From NCBI GenBank assembly GCA_012838715.1, contig DUOR01000173.1:1-11117 (forward strand): DNA of 11,117 nucleotides, given 5' to 3'. Below, one piece after another: positions 1 to 6,100 of the stretch. Positions within the stretch are counted from its first letter, which is position 1; each line of letters begins with the position of its first letter. The DNA comes from Actinomycetales bacterium (GTDB lineage: Bacteria; Actinomycetota; Actinomycetes; Mycobacteriales; Mycobacteriaceae). Under the pieces are notes generated by a model. The model was not told where the DNA came from, did not search any database, and saw nothing but the letters and a program-made list of their open reading frames with translations. Made by a program: the position numbers and the translations under genes.

Positions 1-1011
1 GGCGGCGAGCCCGTGGCCGCGGGCCGTGCGGACCGCCACCGGGACGCCCGTCGGGCCGGCGCCGTGGACGATGGACTCCGCGCCGAGTTCCTCGATCTGC
101 GTGATGTCGATGTTCAGGGCGGTGGCGTCGTCGGCGCCCTCCGGCACGATGGTCAGGTGCTCGGGGCGGATGCCGTAGGTGACGGACTGGCCGTCGGCAA
201 GCGAACCGGTGAAGCGGTTGGGCAGGGGCAGCACGCTCCCGCCCTCGAGGTGCACCGCACCGTCGCGCACCACGCCCCGCAGCAGGTTCATCGACGGCGA
301 GCCGATGAAGCCCGCGACGAAGGCGTTGACCGGGTTGTCGTAGAGGTGCTCCGGGGTGTCCACCTGCTGAAGGACGCCGTCGAGGAGCACCGCGACGCGG
401 TCGCCCATGGTCATCGCCTCGACCTGGTCGTGGGTGACGTACACCGTGGTCACGCCCAGGCGGCGCTGCAGCGCGGAAATCTCGCCGCGGGTGGTGACGC
501 GCAACTTGGCGTCCAGGTTCGACAGCGGCTCATCCATGAGGAACACCTGCGGCTCCCGCACGATGGCGCGGCCCATGGCCACGCGCTGCCGCTGGCCGCC
601 GGACAGCGCCGCCGGCTTGCGGTGCAGGTAATCCCCCAACTGCAGGATGCGCGCCGCCTCCGCGACCCGCGCCTCAATCTCGCGCTTGGGCACGCCCTGG
701 TTGCGCAGCGCGAAGCCCATGTTCTTCGCCACCGTCATGTTCGGGTACAGCGCGTAGTTCTGGAACACCATCGCCACGTCGCGGTCCTGCGGGCGCAGCG
801 TCGTCGCGTCCATGCCGCCGATGTGGATGCTGCCCCGGTCAACGGGCTCCAGGCCCGCCAACATGCGCAGGGACGTGGACTTGCCGCATCCCGACGGGCC
901 CACCAGCACCAGGAACTCGCCGTCGGCGATTTCGAGGTCCAGGGAATCGACGGCGGGACGGCCGTCTTTGTCGAAAATTCGGGTGGCTCCGTCGAAGATG
1001 ACGCCCGCCAT
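1..1011 (-). CDS. ugpC: ABC transporter ATP-binding protein, UgpC/MalK type (3' end beyond window)
   Basis: ATPase subunit of a CUT1-family importer, cytoplasmic, powering uptake of sn-glycerol-3-phosphate or a related substrate. The frame is open from ATG at 1011 to the left edge, giving 337 residues; the family is usually about 350-410, so a short C-terminal piece is missing. Visible motifs are Walker A GPSGCGKST (residues 38-46), Q-loop Gln84 in VFQNYALYP, signature LSGGQRQR (136-143), Walker B VFLMDEP (156-162), D-loop NLDAKLR and switch His194. The MalK/UgpC-type OB (TOBE) region begins near residue 240 (FVAGFIGSPSMNLL). The start is supported by GAGGAG at 1022-1017, five bases upstream. 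The gene lies 81 bp downstream of the ugpB remnant, with a hairpin between them, and would be read from the Pho-box promoter. It appears intact although its cognate binding protein is truncated. Assignment to glycerol-3-phosphate rests on ugpB and the Pho box; the ATPase alone could be msiK/msmK-like. Confidence 0.9.
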   Translation of the reverse strand, partial: MAGVIFDGATRIFDKDGRPAVDSLDLEIADGEFLVLVGPSGCGKSTSLRMLAGLEPVDRGSIHIGGMDATTLRPQDRDVAMVFQNYALYPNMTVAKNMGFALRNQGVPKREIEARVAEAARILQLGDYLHRKPAALSGGQRQRVAMGRAIVREPQVFLMDEPLSNLDAKLRVTTRGEISALQRRLGVTTVYVTHDQVEAMTMGDRVAVLLDGVLQQVDTPEHLYDNPVNAFVAGFIGSPSMNLLRGVVRDGAVHLEGGSVLPLPNRFTGSLADGQSVTYGIRPEHLTIVPEGADDATALNIDITQIEELGAESIVHGAGPTGVPVAVRTARGHGLAA

Positions 1012-1016
1012 GATTA

Positions 1017-1022
1017 CTCCTC
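1017..1022 (-). promoter_or_regulatory. Ribosome binding site GAGGAG of ugpC
   Basis: On the minus strand GAGGAG lies five bases before ATG1011. It confirms the ugpC start independently of the hairpin further upstream. Confidence 0.75.
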
Positions 1023-1038
1023 GGTGATGGATGGTGGC

Positions 1039-1068
1039 CCCGCCGGCCCCGGGACCGGGACCGGCGGG
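1039..1068 (-). repeat. GC-rich hairpin between ugpB and ugpC
   Basis: Perfect 8-bp inverted repeat CCCGCCGG (1039-1046) and CCGGCGGG (1061-1068), with a 14-nt loop that can extend the stem by about three G-C pairs. No T-run follows on either strand, so it is not a canonical terminator. Hairpins between a binding-protein gene and the next gene often stabilise the upstream mRNA or partly terminate transcription, which keeps binding protein in excess. That role is inferred here. Confidence 0.55.
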
Positions 1069-1092
1069 AAATGCCCTCGAACGGCGGGTGGC

Positions 1093-1851
1093 CTACAGGT
1101 TCGGCTCGATGTCGCGCTCGAAGGTGGTGCGCAGGTCGTTCTCCAGGGACTCCAGGGTGTCCCCGACCGGCGCGCCGGACAGCAGGATGGTCTCCAGGGC
1201 GTCGCCGATGCGGCGGTCGCCGTTGGGGATGAACACGCGCGCGTTGTCCTGCGGGCGGGTCTCCGGCAGCTGCTCGACGGCGGTGCGGAAGTTCGGGTTC
1301 TCCTCGAGGAACGCGGCCTGCTCCGGGTCCTCCGTGGCGTCCTGGCGGACCGGCATGTAGCCGACGTTGCGGGACCAGTACGAGGTGTTCTCGGTGTTGG
1401 TGATGAAGTCGATGAACTTCGCCGCGTTGTCCTGGCGCTCCTCCGAGATGCCGGCCGGGATGGCCAGGCCGGCGCCACCGGTCGGGCAGCCGCCGTCGCC
1501 GTTCGGGTTCGGCAGGAAGGCGGTGCCGACCTCGAAGTCGGCGGTCTCCATGATGCCGGCGAGGTCACCGGTGGAGGCGACGACCGAACCGAGCAGGCCG
1601 GTGCCGAACTCGTTGGCCAGGTCGTTGGACACGGTGGCCCAGCCGTCGTCGATGGTGGACTTCAGCCACTCGACGGCCTCGATGGTCTCCGGCGAGGTCA
1701 GCTTCAGATCCCAGTCCTCGGAGTAGGCGCCGCCCATGGTCCACAGCGGGCCGGAGAAGGTCCACGACAGGTAGTCCACCGCGTTGCCCCAGCCGTGGGC
1801 GCGCTCGCGGCCCTCCAGCTGCTCCTGCAGGGTCTGGCCCCACTCGGTCAT
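1093..1851 (-). pseudogene. ugpB: ABC transporter substrate-binding protein, 5'-truncated (UgpB type)
   Basis: The 252 residues match the C-terminal part of UgpB-type extracellular solute-binding proteins: a WGQTL segment, a GGAGLAIPAG motif (UgpB has a GGASL-like stretch here), AAKFIDFITN followed by YWSRNVGYMPVR, and a late PNGDRRIGDALETIL helix. Family members are about 430-450 aa and begin with a lipoprotein signal peptide; roughly the first 170-190 residues are absent. The first in-frame ATG (1851) is preceded by GAG GAA and a TGA at 1866-1864, so no longer N-terminus exists in this frame. The region beyond is a Pho-box promoter rather than coding DNA. The residues at the break (EE-M-TEW) resemble the family's TWEEMTEWG-like stretch, so ATG1851 is probably an internal codon now preceded by a Shine-Dalgarno-like GGGGGAGGA. 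Without a signal peptide the product could not be exported, so I call it a pseudogene. A chimeric assembly is the main alternative. Confidence 0.8.
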
Positions 1852-1852
1852 T

Positions 1853-1860
1853 TCCTCCCC
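1853..1860 (-). promoter_or_regulatory. Shine-Dalgarno-like sequence before the truncated ugpB
   Basis: The minus strand reads GGGGAGGA directly before AATG at 1851, a very strong purine-rich ribosome site but only one or two bases from the ATG. It may be a real leader fused to the gene body by the deletion, or simply the codons GGG GAG GAA of the former ugpB reading frame. Confidence 0.4.
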
Positions 1861-1862
1861 CG

Positions 1863-1916
1863 CTCAGGTGAACGGGGCTATAACAGAGATAAACCGGAGG
1901 CTAACTTGGAGTGAAC
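1863..1916 (-). promoter_or_regulatory. Pho box: five 11-bp-spaced GTT(CAC) repeats, ugp promoter
   Basis: Read on the minus strand, GTT-initial units start at 1916, 1905, 1894, 1884 and 1873, spaced 11, 11, 10 and 11 bp. Their first six bases are GTTCAC, GTTAGC, GTTTAT, GTTATA and GTTCAC. This helical-turn periodicity and the GTTCACC-like core match the PhoP/PhoR direct-repeat operators described in actinobacteria. The ugp genes of Corynebacterium glutamicum belong to its phosphate-starvation regulon. A possible -10, TATAGC, lies at 1882-1877, which would put transcription start near 1870 and leave only about 20 nt before ATG1851. The box should activate the ugpB remnant and ugpC under phosphate limitation. 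Confidence 0.75.
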
Positions 1917-1950
1917 TCCGTTCCGGTGCACGCTTTCCGACGCCGTGGTG

Positions 1951-1960
1951 CGTATATATT
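1951..1960. promoter_or_regulatory. TATATATT island in divergent intergenic region
   Basis: CGTATATATT is one of the few AT-rich patches between the divergent ugp and rhodanese units. TATATT (1955-1960) could serve as a plus-strand -10, and TATATA (1958-1953) as a minus-strand -10 upstream of the Pho box. No convincing -35 is visible on either side, so this is only a candidate. Confidence 0.3.
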
Positions 1961-1970
1961 GCCCGCACCG

Positions 1971-2053
1971 GACGGCCCGGCCCCGCCGTCGGGGACGGCC
2001 CGGCGCCACCGTTGGGGATGGCCCGTCCCATCGGCGGGGACTGGATCGGCGGG
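1971..2053. repeat. Degenerate 23-bp tandem repeat
   Basis: Three GA(C/T)GGCCCG blocks begin at 1971, 1994 and 2017, exactly 23 bp apart. Each is followed by a C-rich stretch and a GG-rich end (CGTCGGG, CGTTGGG, CGGCGGG). A fourth, shorter and more divergent unit (GACTGGATCGGCGGG) fills 2039-2053. The units also contain small inverted repeats such as GACGGC/GCCGTC at 1971-1990. The array ends 13 bp before the rhodanese -10. No coding function is apparent. Confidence 0.6.
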
Positions 2054-2065
2054 GAAGGCGACCCT

Positions 2066-2071
2066 TACAAT
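2066..2071 (+). promoter_or_regulatory. -10 element TACAAT for a leaderless rhodanese mRNA
   Basis: TACAAT matches the actinobacterial TANNNT -10 consensus and ends seven bases before ATG2079, so transcription would begin at or next to the A of the start codon. No Shine-Dalgarno sequence lies at normal distance. This geometry is typical of leaderless transcripts, which are common in Corynebacterium and Mycobacterium. No clear -35 is seen. Confidence 0.6.
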
Positions 2072-2078
2072 CGGCGCC

Positions 2079-2375
2079 ATGGAATTCGCGAACGTCAAGG
2101 ACATCCCGGACGACGCCCAGATCGTCGACATCCGTTCCACCGACGAGTGGGTCGACGGCCACCCGGCCGGCGCCGTCCACATCCCGATGGAGGAGATCCC
2201 GATCCGCTACGGCGAGCTGGATCTGGACCAGGACATCTACCTCATGTGCCGTTCGGGCGGCCGCTCCGCCCAGGTGTGCATGTGGCTGGAGCGCAACGGC
2301 ATCGACGCCATCAACATTTCGGGCGGCATGATCGACTGGGAGTTCGCCGGCAAGCCCATCGAAAAGGGCGAGTAG
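2079..2375 (+). CDS. Single-domain rhodanese-like sulfurtransferase
   Basis: A 98-residue cytoplasmic protein consisting of one rhodanese domain and nothing else. Visible features are the IVDIRSTDEWVDGHPAGA block (residues 15-32, the conserved D-R...E-W...G-H-I-x-G-A pattern), VHIPMEEIP (33-41), and the active-site loop CRSGGRS (57-63), whose Cys57 would carry the persulfide. The ISGGMIDWEFAGKPI ending is typical of GlpE/PspE-sized family members. The family transfers sulfane sulfur from thiosulfate or protein donors to thiophilic acceptors; the physiological partner cannot be read from sequence. The start at ATG2079 is favoured because a -10 sits seven bases upstream and the protein begins exactly at the domain edge; longer in-frame readings run into the repeat array. 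It is divergent from the ugp remnant and closed by a strong hairpin, so it is probably monocistronic. Confidence 0.92.
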   Translation: MEFANVKDIPDDAQIVDIRSTDEWVDGHPAGAVHIPMEEIPIRYGELDLDQDIYLMCRSGGRSAQVCMWLERNGIDAINISGGMIDWEFAGKPIEKGE

Positions 2376-2389
2376 CGCCGACACGCCCC

Positions 2390-2433
2390 AAAACCCGCCG
2401 TCACGCCGAGAAACCGGCCGTGGGGCGGGTTTT
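2390..2433 (+). terminator. Intrinsic terminator after rhodanese gene
   Basis: A 10-bp perfect stem, AAAACCCGCC (2390-2399) with GGCGGGTTTT (2424-2433), encloses a 24-nt loop with its own CACG/CGTG pairing (2402-2405 with 2419-2422). It ends in TTTT, CGCG and TTT. It lies 15 bp after the rhodanese stop and before the next promoter. The A-run on the left arm would also make it work on the minus strand. Confidence 0.75.
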
Positions 2434-2437
2434 CGCG

Positions 2438-2484
2438 TTTCCGGAAAAAGTGGGATTAATCCAATTATCGGAAATTCCCGGAAT
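2438..2484. promoter_or_regulatory. Cluster of short palindromes, candidate operator of the MarR/synthetase operon
   Basis: Three palindromes occur in 47 bp: TTTCCGGAAA (2438-2447), GGATTAATCC (2453-2462) and ATTCC-C-GGAAT (2474-2484). The last lies in the spacer just before the -10 at 2490, and TTCC/GGAA half-sites recur. MarR-family proteins usually bind palindromes overlapping their own promoters, so autoregulation by the adjacent gene is a reasonable inference. Which palindrome is bound cannot be told from sequence. Confidence 0.45.
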
Positions 2485-2489
2485 GCACC

Positions 2490-2495
2490 TACGAT
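2490..2495 (+). promoter_or_regulatory. -10 element TACGAT for the MarR/synthetase operon
   Basis: TACGAT fits the TANNNT consensus and ends six bases before ATG2502, which again predicts a leaderless or near-leaderless mRNA. No Shine-Dalgarno sequence is present (the intervening bases are GGGTGT). TTATCG at 2465-2470 is a weak -35 candidate. Confidence 0.55.
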
Positions 2496-2501
2496 GGGTG
2501 T

Positions 2502-3131
2502 ATGCCAACGAATAAGAAGAACCCCGACGGCGTCACCGGTGATCCCGGCCCGACGCTGCCGCACGAGGTGACTGGTTCGGCGGTGTGGATCGTGCAGCGC
2601 CTGGCGGACACCCTGCGCGACGCCGTCGACGAGGCCATCGTCGGCGCCTCCGACGCCGGTGAGGCCCTGACCCTGCGCGGCTACTGGCTCCTCGAGACCA
2701 TCGGCGCCACCGCGGCCCACTCCCAGCGCGAGCTGTGCGACCTCCTCCGCGTCGATCGTTCGGACATGGTCCGGCTCATCGACGCCCTCGAGGACGCCGG
2801 TTTCGTCGCCCGCGTCCGCGACACCGAGGACCGCCGCCGGCAGCTGATCGGGCTCACCGAGGCCGGCGCCGCCGCCCGCGAGGCCGTCCGCGCCGCCGTC
2901 GCCGCCGCCGAAGCGGACGTTTTCGCCGCCGCCCCGGCCGCCGAGATCGAGGCGCTGTCCGCGGCCCTGGACGGTACGTCCGACGAGACTGATGCCGAGG
3001 CTGACGCTGACTCCACCGACGACGCCGACGCTGACTCCGCCGACGACTCCGACGATTCCACGTCGAAAAAGAAGAAGAAAAAGAAGAAGAAGAAAGACAA
3101 GAAAAAGAAGAAGGGCGGCGACGACGAGTGA
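2502..3131 (+). CDS. MarR-family regulator with acidic repeat and poly-lysine C-terminal tail
   Basis: A 209-residue protein. Residues about 22-156 form a MarR-type winged-helix domain: helix-turn-helix around HSQRELCDLLRVDRSDMVRLIDALEDAGF (73-101), with recognition helix near 87-99, and the wing VRDTEDRRRQLIGLTEAG (105-122) carrying the family's D-x-R pattern. A typical MarR protein ends soon after this helix. Here residues 157-188 contain 15 Asp/Glu in 32 positions, including two 8-residue repeats (DADSTDDA, DADSADDS). Residues 189-204 are ten lysines, one Asp and five lysines, followed by GGDDE. The tail is thus a nearly charge-balanced acidic-basic block of a kind I do not know in characterised MarR proteins. 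Start ATG2502 follows a -10 by six bases. The TGA overlaps the GTG of the synthetase (GTGA), so the two are translationally coupled; the protein probably regulates that operon. The ligand is unknown. Confidence 0.85.
   Translation: MPTNKKNPDGVTGDPGPTLPHEVTGSAVWIVQRLADTLRDAVDEAIVGASDAGEALTLRGYWLLETIGATAAHSQRELCDLLRVDRSDMVRLIDALEDAGFVARVRDTEDRRRQLIGLTEAGAAAREAVRAAVAAAEADVFAAAPAAEIEALSAALDGTSDETDAEADADSTDDADADSADDSDDSTSKKKKKKKKKKDKKKKKGGDDE
3003..3050 (+). repeat. Two in-frame 24-bp tandem repeats in the acidic tail
   Basis: Units 3003-3026 and 3027-3050 begin GACGCTGACTCC and differ at only two of 24 positions (A/G at the thirteenth base, G/T at the twenty-second). They encode DADSTDDA and DADSADDS in the MarR-type gene. 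The near identity at DNA level points to recent duplication of this segment. Confidence 0.8.
3066..3113 (+). repeat. Poly-lysine codon tract, four 12-bp purine units
   Basis: The unit AAAAAGAAGAAG occurs at 3066-3077, 3078-3089 and 3102-3113, with a degenerate copy (AAGAAAGACAAG) at 3090-3101. The 48-bp stretch is purine-only on the plus strand except for one C and encodes 15 Lys and one Asp (4 AAA, 11 AAG). Expansion or contraction by whole units would keep frame. The G AAA AAG contexts are not perfect A-AAA-AAG slip sites, so programmed frameshifting is not predicted. Confidence 0.85.
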
Positions 3132-6100
3132 CTGAGCCGTCTACGGCACCGGCCGTTCCCCCGCAGTACCTGCGGGCCGGTGAGGCCGCGCCGGAGCGCA
3201 CCCTCATCGACATCCTCCGCGCGACCGCCGCGGAGCATCCGGAGGCCGCTGCGCTGGACGACGGTGACGCCGTCCTCACCTATTCCGATCTTCTCGCCGA
3301 AATCGACGAGACCGCCGCGTTCCTCGGCGAGCAGGGAATCCGCGCGGGCGACCGCGTCGGCGTGCGCATGCCGTCGGGCAACCGGGAGCTGTACGTCGCC
3401 ATTCTGGCGATCCTCGCCGCCGGCTGCGCCTACGTGCCCGTCGACGCCGACGATCCGGACGAGCGCGCCGAGATGGTCTTCGGCGAGGCGGGCATCGCCG
3501 CCTGGTTCGGCGCCGATGGCCTGCACGTGATGCCCCGCACCGAGGTGCCCGGGGCGTCGGAAAGCGTGCGCGAGCCGCTCCCCGACGACGACGCGTGGAT
3601 CATCTTCACCTCCGGGTCCACCGGCAAGCCCAAGGGCGTGGCGGTGACGCACCGCAGTGCGGCGGCGTTCGTCGACGCCGAGTCGCGGCTGTTCCTGGCG
3701 AACCACCCCGACGGGCCGCTCGGCCCCGAGGACCGCGTGCTCGCCGGCCTGTCCGTCGCGTTCGACGCGTCCTGCGAGGAAATGTGGATTGCGTGGGCGC
3801 ACGGCTCCTGCCTGGTGCCCGCGCCGCGCAGCCTCGTCCGTTCCGGCATGGACCTCGGCCCCTGGCTGATTTCCCGCAACATCACCGCGGTGTCCACGGT
3901 GCCCACGCTGGCCGGCCTGTGGCCGGCGGAGGCGCTGGACCACGTGCGGCTGCTCATCGTCGGCGGCGAGGCCTGCCCGGCGGAGCTCGTCGAGCGTTTG
4001 TCCACCCCGGAGCGCGAGGTGTGGAACACCTACGGCCCCACCGAGGCCACCGTCGTCGCCTGCGCCACGGAGCTGCGCGCGGGTGAGCCCGTCACCATCG
4101 GCCTGCCGCTCGACGGCTGGGATCTGGTGGTCGTGGACAAGGACGAGAAGCCGGTCGTCATGGGCGAAGTCGGCGAGCTCGTCATCGGCGGCGTGGGTCT
4201 GGCCCGTTACCTCGACCCCGCGAAGGACGCCGAGAAGTACGCGCCGATGCCCACCATCGGCTGGGATCGCGCCTACCGCACCGGCGACCACGTGCGCCTG
4301 GAGCCGGAGGGCCTGCACTTCGTCGGCCGCGTCGACGACCAGGTCAAGATCGGCGGCCGCCGCATCGAGCTCGGCGAGGTCGAGGCGCATCTGGCGGCGC
4401 TGCCGGGCGTCACGCAGGCCAGCGTCCAGGTCCGGCAGACCGCCGGCGGCCAGGACGTGCTGGTCGGTTACGTCGGCGCGGGCGGCGACGCCGCCACCGT
4501 CGACGCCGACGCCGCGATGGAGCAGTTGCGCCGCGAAATGCCCGCGGCGATGGTGCCGCGCCTGCACGTCATGGACGAGCTGCCGGTGCGCACCTCCGGC
4601 AAGGTCGACAAGGCGGGCCTGCCGTGGCCGCTGCCCCTCGATTCGCTTGCCGACGACGCCGATCTCGGCGACCTCACCGCCACCGAGCGCTGGCTCTCCG
4701 GCATCTGGTCCGAGGTCCTGGCCGTGCCCGCACCGGGCGCGGAGGCGGACTTCTTCGCCCTGGGCGGCACCTCGCTGGCCGCGGCGACCGTCGTCGCCCG
4801 CATGCGCGAGCGCGCCCCGCAGATTGCGGTGCGCGACCTTTACGACCATCCGCGCCTGGGCAAGCTCGCCGAGGAACTGGAGTCGCGGGGCCTCGTTCCC
4901 GCCGACGGTTCCGACGCCGGCACCGCCCCGGCCCCCATCCCGGAGGTCGCCCCGGTGCCGAAATCGGCCCGCCGCCGGCAGGCGCTGGCGATGGTGCCGC
5001 TGCAGACGGTGCGCGCCGCGAAATGGATGACGTGGCTGGCGGTGCTCAACACCATCGCCTTCGCCGCGGGCTCCCCCTTCGCCCTCGACGTGCCGCTGTG
5101 GGCGACCATCGTCCTCGCCGTCCTCTTCCTCACGCCGCTGGGCACCTTGCCCCTGACCGCCGCGGCGACGCGCCTGCTGGTCCGCGGGGTCACCCCGGGC
5201 GATTACCCGCGCGGCGGGTCCGTGCACCTTCGCCTGTGGGCGGCCGAACGGCTTGCCGACGCCTCCGGCGCCCGCGAGGTCGGCGGCGCCCCGTGGATGC
5301 TCTGGTACGCCCGCGCCCTGGGCGCGACGGTGGGCAAGGGCGTTTCCCTGCACACGTTGCCGCCGGTCACCGGGCTCATCGAGCTCGGCGACTACAGCTC
5401 CGTCGAACCGGAGACCGACATCTCCGGGTACTGGGTGGACGGCGACGTCGTCCACGTCGGCGACATCGTCGTGGGCAAGGAGGCGCGCGTCGGCGCCCGC
5501 TGCACGCTGCTGCCGGGCACCCGCATCGGCGACGCCGCGCACGTCGAATCCGGCTCCTGCGTCACCGGCGTCAAGCCGGTGAAGGCGGGCGCCCGCTGGT
5601 CGGGTTCCCCGGCCCGCAAGGTCGGCCGCCCCAAGCGCCGCTTCCCGGTGGAGGCGCCGCCGCGCCGCGTGTGGTGGCTGCCGGTCTACGGCGTCACCGC
5701 CCTGGTGCTGGCGCTCGTGCCCATCGCCGCGTTGGCCGGCGCCGCCGTCGTCATCGGTTTCGGTGCGGCCGGGGCCTCGACGTGGGCCGGCGCGGTCGGC
5801 CTGGCGCTTGCGTGGACGCCGGTGGCGGCGCTCGTCGCCATGGCCGTCTACGCCCTGCTGACCCTCCTGCTGGTGCGCCTGTTCAGCATCGGCCTCAAGG
5901 AGGGCGTGCACCCCGTGCGCTCCCGCGTCGGCTGGCAGGCGTGGGGCACCGAACGCCTCATGGACGCCGCCCGCACGGACCTGTTCCCGCTCTACGCTTC
6001 GCAGCTGACGCCGATGTGGCTCCGGCTGCTCGGCGCGCGCGTCGGCAAGGACGCCGAGGTGTCCACCGCCGTCGTGCTGCCGAAGTTCACCGACATCCGC

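Noticed and set aside
1039..1068. Rho-independent terminator between ugpB and ugpC
   Set aside because: The stem is strong but no T-run follows on either strand, and it lies inside an operon.
13..1914. Plus-strand open frame of about 630 codons opposite ugpC/ugpB
   Set aside because: It runs through two genes and the intergenic hairpin on the other strand and shows only compositional bias. The minus strand has full ABC ATPase motifs.
1971..2053. CRISPR array
   Set aside because: The 23-bp units are contiguous and degenerate, with no unique spacers and no cas genes nearby.
1878..2720. Minus-strand open frame across the rhodanese and intergenic regions
   Set aside because: It covers a terminator, two promoters, the repeat array and part of the MarR gene in antisense, and has no domain.
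3066..3113. Programmed -1 frameshift at the poly-lysine tract fusing MarR to the synthetase
   Set aside because: The slip heptamer would need A AAA AAG; here each AAA AAG is preceded by G. The 4-bp GTGA overlap already explains coupling.
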